A stretch of DNA of 64,000 bases. It comes from Bog-473 sp963704355. GTDB taxonomy: Bacteria > Actinomycetota > Acidimicrobiia > Acidimicrobiales > RAAP-2. The notes under the pieces are model-generated. The model was not told where the DNA came from, ran no database searches, and saw only the letters and a list, made by a program, of their open reading frames with translations. The stretch is from positions 4,836,001-4,900,000 of the forward strand of contig OY969891.1 of assembly GCA_963704355.1 (NCBI GenBank). Direction: 5' to 3'. Position 1 is the stretch's first letter. Each line of letters opens with the position of its first letter. Below are positions 59,697 through 64,000 of this stretch, piece by piece. A program made the translations under genes and the position numbers.

Positions 59697-60455
59697 CTAC
59701 GGTCCCTCGGCCGCGCGCAGGTACGCGGGCCACTCCCCTCCGCCGTGGAGCACCAGGTTGGCCCCGCTCACATAGGAGGCGGCGTCACTCGCCAGGAACA
59801 GACAGGCGGCCGCCACGTCATCGGGCGTGCCCATGCGCCCCAGCGGGACAGTCGCCGCCACTCGCTCGAGGCCCTCGGGGCCGCCGTAGAACTCGTCGCC
59901 GCCCCCGGCGTCGAGGAGCCCCCCGGTCACGGAGTTCACGCGGACCTCGGGGGCCCACTCCACGGCCAGCGTCGCGGTGAGGTTGATCAGTCCCGCCTTG
60001 GCCGCTCCGTAGGCGGAGGCGCCGGGCGAGGGGCGGATCCCCGAGACGCTCGAGACGTTGACGATGCAGCCCCCGTCCTCCTGCACCGCCATCACCTTGT
60101 GCGCCGACTGCGCGCACCACAGCGGGGCCAGCAGGTTCAAGCCGATGACCGCCTCGACGAAGCGGGGCGACATGTCGGCCGCCAGCGCGTAGGGGGCGCC
60201 GCCTGCGTTGTTCACCAGGACGTCGAGCCGGCCGAACTGCTCGACCGCCTTCGCGATCACCCGCTCGGCGTCCGCCGGCTTGCGGACGTCGGCCGCCGTG
60301 AAGACAGCCCCCTCGACCACCGCGTCATGCCGGCCGCACGTCACCACGTGCGCACCCGCGTCGGCGAACGCGGCCACGATCCCGGCGCCCACCCCGCGCG
60401 ATCCCCCGGTCACGACGACGACGCGCTCACTGAAGTCGTATGTGGGCTGCGTCAC
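59697..60455 (-). CDS. short-chain dehydrogenase (Rv3549c-like position)
   Basis: A 252-residue classical SDR with VVVTGGSRGVGAGI, NNAGG, VSSVSGIR (Ser) and YGAAK (Tyr/Lys). The start GTG 60455 gives the standard SDR N-terminus; the longer frame to 60629 overlaps only the intergenic dyad region. It is divergent from echA20 by about 225 bp, the arrangement known around Rv3549c-Rv3550 in mycobacteria. It probably oxidises or reduces a steroid C/D-ring intermediate, though the neighbouring mycobacterial SDRs are not all assigned. Confidence 0.85.
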   Translation of the reverse strand: MTQPTYDFSERVVVVTGGSRGVGAGIVAAFADAGAHVVTCGRHDAVVEGAVFTAADVRKPADAERVIAKAVEQFGRLDVLVNNAGGAPYALAADMSPRFVEAVIGLNLLAPLWCAQSAHKVMAVQEDGGCIVNVSSVSGIRPSPGASAYGAAKAGLINLTATLAVEWAPEVRVNSVTGGLLDAGGGDEFYGGPEGLERVAATVPLGRMGTPDDVAAACLFLASDAASYVSGANLVLHGGGEWPAYLRAAEGP

Positions 60456-60562
60456 GAGCGAAACCCTACGGCAGCCCGCCGTCGCAGCGCCGAGGGCCCG
60501 TAGGCGAGGCGGACCAGGCGGGGTATCAGCCCAGGAGCCGACGGCCTGGGGTCGGGGACCCC

Positions 60563-60593
60563 CCCACGGGCCGCCCGAGCCCAGGCCCGTGGG
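60563..60593. promoter_or_regulatory. 10-bp dyad in the SDR/echA20 divergent region
   Basis: CCCACGGGCC (60563-60572) and GGCCCGTGGG (60584-60593) form a perfect dyad with an 11-nt spacer. Nothing resembling the KstR2 consensus AnCAAGnnCTTGnT was found in this region. Confidence 0.35.
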
Positions 60594-60679
60594 CTGGCCC
60601 GCCCGACGGCGCTCGCCTAAGTTCCGCACCGGTTTCTGACGCCGCGTCAGGACCAGCGACCGGGGAGAGCCGGCACCGC

Positions 60680-61438
60680 ATGCCCATCGACGTGATCCAG
60701 GAGCACGACGGGATCGCCGAGGTCGTGATCGACCACCCGCCGGTCAACGCGCTCGACGTCGCGGGGTGGTTCGCGCTGGCCGACGCGCTCACCGCCGCCG
60801 GCCGCGTTCCGACCAACCGGGTCGTGGTCCTCCGCGCCACAGGGCGGGGCTTTTGTGCCGGCGTCGACATCAAGGAGATCAATGCGAAGGGCGACGAGGC
60901 GCTCGTCGGGGTCAACCGCGGCTGCTTCGCGGCGTTCGCCGCGGTCTACGACTGCGAGGTCCCGGTGATCGCGGCCGTCCAGGGCTTCTGCCTGGGCGGT
61001 GGCATCGGCCTCGCCGGCAACGCCGACATGATCGTCGTCGCCGAAGACGCCACGTTCGGCCTGCCCGAGGTGGACCGGGGCGCCCTCGGCGCCGCCACCC
61101 ACCTGGCCCGCCTCGTCCCGCAGCACGCCATGCGGAAGATGGTGTACACGGCCAAGCCCATCACGGCCGCCGAGCTTGCGACCTACGGCTCCGTCGCCGC
61201 GGTCGTGCCGCCCGAGCGGCTCCACGACGCCGCGCTCGCGTTGGCCACGGACATCGCCGCCAAAAGCCCGACCATCATCCGGCGGGCCAAGGAGTCGCTC
61301 AACGGGATCGACCCCGTCGACGTGAAGCGCAGCTATCGCTACGAGCAGGGGTTCACCTACGAACTCCACGTGCGCGGGGTGGCCGACGAGCAGCGGGCGG
61401 CGTTCGTCGAGAAGCGCGACGCCGACACGTCCACGTGA
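60680..61438 (+). CDS. echA20: enoyl-CoA hydratase-family C/D-ring hydrolase (EchA20-like)
   Basis: A 252-residue crotonase-fold protein beginning MPIDVIQEHDGIAEVVIDHP, with RATGRGFCAGVDIKEINAKG (the oxyanion-hole loop) and the conserved VQGFCLGGGIGLAGNADMIV. In Mycobacterium, EchA20 (Rv3550) opens the last steroid ring; here the gene is followed directly by ipdA, ipdB and ipdC as in that locus. It starts at ATG 60680 and is 14 nt from ipdA. The assignment rests on synteny plus family, and the fold itself is certain. Confidence 0.88.
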   Translation: MPIDVIQEHDGIAEVVIDHPPVNALDVAGWFALADALTAAGRVPTNRVVVLRATGRGFCAGVDIKEINAKGDEALVGVNRGCFAAFAAVYDCEVPVIAAVQGFCLGGGIGLAGNADMIVVAEDATFGLPEVDRGALGAATHLARLVPQHAMRKMVYTAKPITAAELATYGSVAAVVPPERLHDAALALATDIAAKSPTIIRRAKESLNGIDPVDVKRSYRYEQGFTYELHVRGVADEQRAAFVEKRDADTST

Positions 61439-61451
61439 GGGCGCGAGCCTG

Positions 61452-62342
61452 ATGGCGGACAAGCGCGCCGGCGTCGACGACATCGTCGGCGAGCTCCGCT
61501 CGGGCATGACGATCGGGATCGGCGGCTGGGGCTCCCGCCGCAAGCCCATGGCCGTCGTGCGCGCCATCTGCCGCTCCGACCTCACCGATCTGACCATCGT
61601 CGCCTACGGCGGCCCCGACGTGGGCCTGCTGTGCGCCACGGACAAGGTGCGCAAGGTGGTGTGCGGCTTCGTCACCCTCGACTCCATCGCGCTCGATCCG
61701 CACTGGCGCGCCGCCCGCCAGCACGGGAAGGTCGAGGTGATGGAGGTGGACGAGGGGATGTTCTTCCTCGGCCTTCAGGCGGCGGCATGGCGGGTGCCGT
61801 TCCTGCCCACGAGGGCCGGGCTCGGCTCCGACGTGCTCTCCATCAACCCTGACCTGCGGCTGGTCCGCTCGCCCTACGGGTCGGCGAGCCCCTTCTGCCG
61901 CGACGCGGCCGACGCCGACGTCGAGCTCGTTGCCATGCCGGCCCTCCATCTCGACGCCGCCGTCGTGCACGTCAACCGGGCCGACGCGACGGGCAACGGC
62001 CAGGTGCTGAGCCCCGACCCCTTTTTCGACGCGCTGTTCCTCGGTGCCGCGGACCGCCGGTTCCTCACCACGGAGCGCTTCGTCGAGAACGGCACCCTCG
62101 CCGACGAGGCCCATCCACTCTCGACCGTGTCCATCCACCGGATGCTGACCGACGCCGTGGCCGAGGCCCGCGGCGGGGCGCACTTCACGGCCAATCCCCC
62201 CGACTACGGGCGAGACGAGGCCTTCCAGAAGGAGTACGCCGTGGCGGCGGCCGACCCGGCCGAATGGGAGGCGTTCGCGCGGCGCTACGTCCTGGTGCCC
62301 GAGGAGGAGTACCAGGCACGCGTGCGGGGGCGTCAGTCATGA
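61452..62342 (+). CDS. ipdA: steroid ring-opening CoA-transferase family subunit alpha
   Basis: A 296-residue protein with the class I CoA-transferase-like N-terminus MTIGIGGWGSRRKPMAVVRAI and SINPDLRLVRSPYGSASP; IpdA forms a heterodimer with IpdB. In mycobacteria IpdAB hydrolytically opens the COCHEA-CoA ring of cholesterol rather than transferring CoA. ATG 61452 has a short gap from echA20, and the stop overlaps the ipdB start by ATGA. Confidence 0.93.
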   Translation: MADKRAGVDDIVGELRSGMTIGIGGWGSRRKPMAVVRAICRSDLTDLTIVAYGGPDVGLLCATDKVRKVVCGFVTLDSIALDPHWRAARQHGKVEVMEVDEGMFFLGLQAAAWRVPFLPTRAGLGSDVLSINPDLRLVRSPYGSASPFCRDAADADVELVAMPALHLDAAVVHVNRADATGNGQVLSPDPFFDALFLGAADRRFLTTERFVENGTLADEAHPLSTVSIHRMLTDAVAEARGGAHFTANPPDYGRDEAFQKEYAVAAADPAEWEAFARRYVLVPEEEYQARVRGRQS

Positions 62343-63109
62343 TGAGCGGGCCCGGCGTCACCCGCGCCGAGTTCTGTGTCGTCGCGTGCGCCGACGCCTG
62401 GCGCGGCGCCGGCGAAGTCATGGCCAGCCCCTTCGGCACCATCCCCTCACTCGGCGCCCGGCTGGCCAAGCTCACCTTCGCGCCCGACCTCGTCCTCACC
62501 GACGGCGAGGCTGCGCTGATGGTGGGTGCGCCTGCCGTCGCCACCCCACCCTCCGAGCTCGTGCGTGAGGCGGCCATGACCTATCGCAGCGTGTTCGACG
62601 TGGTCTGGTCAGGCCGGCGCCACATCATGATGATGGCGAGCCAGATCGACCGGTCCGGGAACCAGAACATCTCGGCCGTCGGTCCGCACGACAAGCCCAA
62701 GGTGCAGCTGGTCGGTGTGCGTGGCGCCCCGGGCAACTCGGTCAACCACCCCACCAGCTACTGGGTGCCGGACCACAGCGTGCGCACGTTCGTCGAACAG
62801 GTCGACGTGGTGTGCGGCGTCGGCTATGCGCGCGCCGCGGCCGCCGGCCCCGGGGCGACGCGGTTCCACGACGTGCGCCGGGTTGTCTCGAACCTCGGCG
62901 TCTTCGACTTCGAGACGGCCGACCGCACCATGCGCGTGCGCTCCTTTCATCCCGGCGTCGCCGTCGAGGACATCGTCGCCGCCACCGGGTTCGCGCTCAC
63001 CGTCCCCGACGACGTCGACGCGACCCGCCTCCCGACCCCCGAGGAGCTCGACATCCTCCGGAGGGTGCTCGATCCGGGGTCCCGGCGCGACCGCGAGATG
63101 AAGCGCTGA
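62339..63109 (+). CDS. ipdB: steroid ring-opening CoA-transferase family subunit beta
   Basis: A 256-residue beta subunit with TRAEFCVVACADAWRGAGEVMASPFGTI, the CoA-transferase family MVGAP pocket and FHPGVAVEDIVAATGFAL at the end. It should combine with IpdA. ATG 62339 overlaps the ipdA stop by 4 nt. The stop overlaps CTG 63106, the first codon of the next frame. Confidence 0.93.
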   Translation: MMSGPGVTRAEFCVVACADAWRGAGEVMASPFGTIPSLGARLAKLTFAPDLVLTDGEAALMVGAPAVATPPSELVREAAMTYRSVFDVVWSGRRHIMMMASQIDRSGNQNISAVGPHDKPKVQLVGVRGAPGNSVNHPTSYWVPDHSVRTFVEQVDVVCGVGYARAAAAGPGATRFHDVRRVVSNLGVFDFETADRTMRVRSFHPGVAVEDIVAATGFALTVPDDVDATRLPTPEELDILRRVLDPGSRRDREMKR

Positions 63110-64000
63110 CCGCCGCCGCCGCGCCGTTCCACCCTGCCCTGCACACGGAGCTGTGTGAACGGATCGGCCTGCGCGTCCCGCTCGTGCAGACCGGCATGGG
63201 ATGGGTCGCCGGGCCGCGGCTGGTCGCCGCGAGCTGCGAGGCCGGTGGCCTCGGCATCCTGGCCTCGGCCACCATGACGCTGGAGCAGCTGGCGGACGCC
63301 ATCGCGGAGGTGCGCAGCCGGACGAGCGCCCCCTTCGGCGTCAACCTGCGCACGGACGTGGCCGACGTGGGCGAGCGCATCGAGCTGATGATCGAGACCG
63401 GCGCCAAGGTGGCGAGCTTCGCCCAGGCGCCCAACGCCGCTCTGGTGGCCCGCTGCAAGGAAGCGGGTCTCTTCGTGATGCCGACCGTCGGGGCGCGGCG
63501 CCACGCCGAGAAGGTGGCCGAATGGGGTGTCGACGCCGTCATTGCCCAGGGCGCCGAGGGTGGCGGGCACACGGGCAGCGTGCCCACGACGCTCTTGTTG
63601 CCGCAGGTCGTCGAGGCCGTGGGTGACCGGGTCCTGGTCCTCGGCGCCGGCGGCTTCTACAGCGGACGGGGCCTGGTCGCCGCACTGGCCTACGGCGCGG
63701 CCGGAGTGGCCATGGGCACCCGGTTCCTCCTCTCGGCCGAGAGCCGGGTGCCCGACGCCGTCAAGGCGCTCTACCTCGGCACGCCGGTGACCGGCACCGT
63801 CGTCACGACCAGGGTCGACGGGGCGCCCCAGCGTGTCGTGCGCACCGAACTGGTCGACCACCTGGAGACGCAGTCTTGGTTGCGCTCCCTCCCCCGCGCG
63901 CTGCGCAACGCCTACCGCTTCCGTCAGGAGACCGGCGCCAGCATGCGCTCGTTGCTGCGCGAGGGGCGCGCCATGAAGGAGGGCAACGAGCTCACGTGGG
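63106..64000 (+). CDS. ipdC: nitronate monooxygenase-like flavin reductase, partial (IpdC-like)
   Basis: The open frame continues to the end of the window without a stop. It reads VPLVQTGMGWVAGPRLVAAS, GGLGILASATMTLEQLADAI and QGAEGGGHTGSVPTTLLLPQ, closely resembling mycobacterial IpdC (Rv3553), an FMN-binding enoyl-reductase-like enzyme acting after IpdAB. No ATG or GTG exists before the first conserved residues in this frame. CTG 63106, overlapping the ipdB stop (CTGA), is the best coupled start, and CTG 63151 is an alternative. About 298 residues are visible; the mycobacterial protein is some 350 long. Confidence 0.88.
   Translation, partial: MTAAAAPFHPALHTELCERIGLRVPLVQTGMGWVAGPRLVAASCEAGGLGILASATMTLEQLADAIAEVRSRTSAPFGVNLRTDVADVGERIELMIETGAKVASFAQAPNAALVARCKEAGLFVMPTVGARRHAEKVAEWGVDAVIAQGAEGGGHTGSVPTTLLLPQVVEAVGDRVLVLGAGGFYSGRGLVAALAYGAAGVAMGTRFLLSAESRVPDAVKALYLGTPVTGTVVTTRVDGAPQRVVRTELVDHLETQSWLRSLPRALRNAYRFRQETGASMRSLLREGRAMKEGNELTW

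Overview
The window comes from a high-G+C actinobacterium. It carries mycobacterial-type steroid ring-degradation genes (echA20-ipdA-ipdB-ipdC), deazaflavin (F420)-type and luciferase-like oxidoreductases, DUF35/Ltp pairs, TetR regulators with clear palindromic operators, and many GTG starts translationally coupled through 4-nt GTGA/ATGA overlaps. The mix of lipid/steroid catabolism genes would suit an acidimicrobial or mycobacterial relative, but no marker here fixes the order.

Layout. 215-5963: a six-gene plus-strand operon with a near-consensus promoter. It holds a flavin-reductase-like protein, a three-subunit split glutamate synthase (GATase, GXGXG and FMN/Fe-S subunits, as in GlxBCD or N-methylglutamate synthase MgsABC), an FAD amine oxidase-like protein and an XRE-cupin regulator. 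6016-6510: a universal stress protein. 7013-11716: a luciferase-like oxidoreductase, two amidohydrolases and a divergent TetR gene sharing a 16-bp inverted-repeat operator. 11723-24964: a long minus-strand catabolic cluster (aldehyde dehydrogenase, amidohydrolase, ferredoxin, SDR, P450, deazaflavin reductase, CoA-transferase, DUF35, Ltp-like thiolase, TetR, acyl-CoA ligase, APH-like kinase) followed by an orphan solute-binding protein. The aldehyde dehydrogenase is frameshifted.

25064-38350: a mobile/accessory zone. It has an IS110-family insertion with a structured 3' non-coding region, an unrecognised Cys-rich protein, a second orphan solute-binding lipoprotein, and a 3.1-kb element with inverted ends carrying a DUF6788 gene, a divergent tyrosine-recombinase-like gene and a DDE transposase. 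A 5.5-kb Rieske/TauD/SDR catabolic islet follows, bounded by a 44-bp direct repeat of the 3' part of tRNA-Glu. The intact tRNA-Glu and tRNA-Gln genes lie at the right edge.

38516-48323: mostly core functions (a secreted protein, YdcF-like protein, GltX, ferredoxin, a second Ltp/DUF35 operon, AarF-like kinase, SRPBCC protein, aldo/keto reductase, DUF6069-like membrane protein). 48442-59435: a frameshifted polytopic membrane protein, a GH18-like secreted hydrolase, bifunctional PutA and the pntAA-pntAB-pntB transhydrogenase operon. 59697-64000: an SDR and the echA20-ipdA-ipdB-ipdC operon for steroid C/D-ring opening; ipdC runs off the window end.

The best candidates for something undescribed are the three-gene transposon with its palindromic divergent promoter, the tRNA-Glu islet that it abuts, and the IS110 3' RNA-like region. 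All functional calls come from reading the sequence, without database searches.
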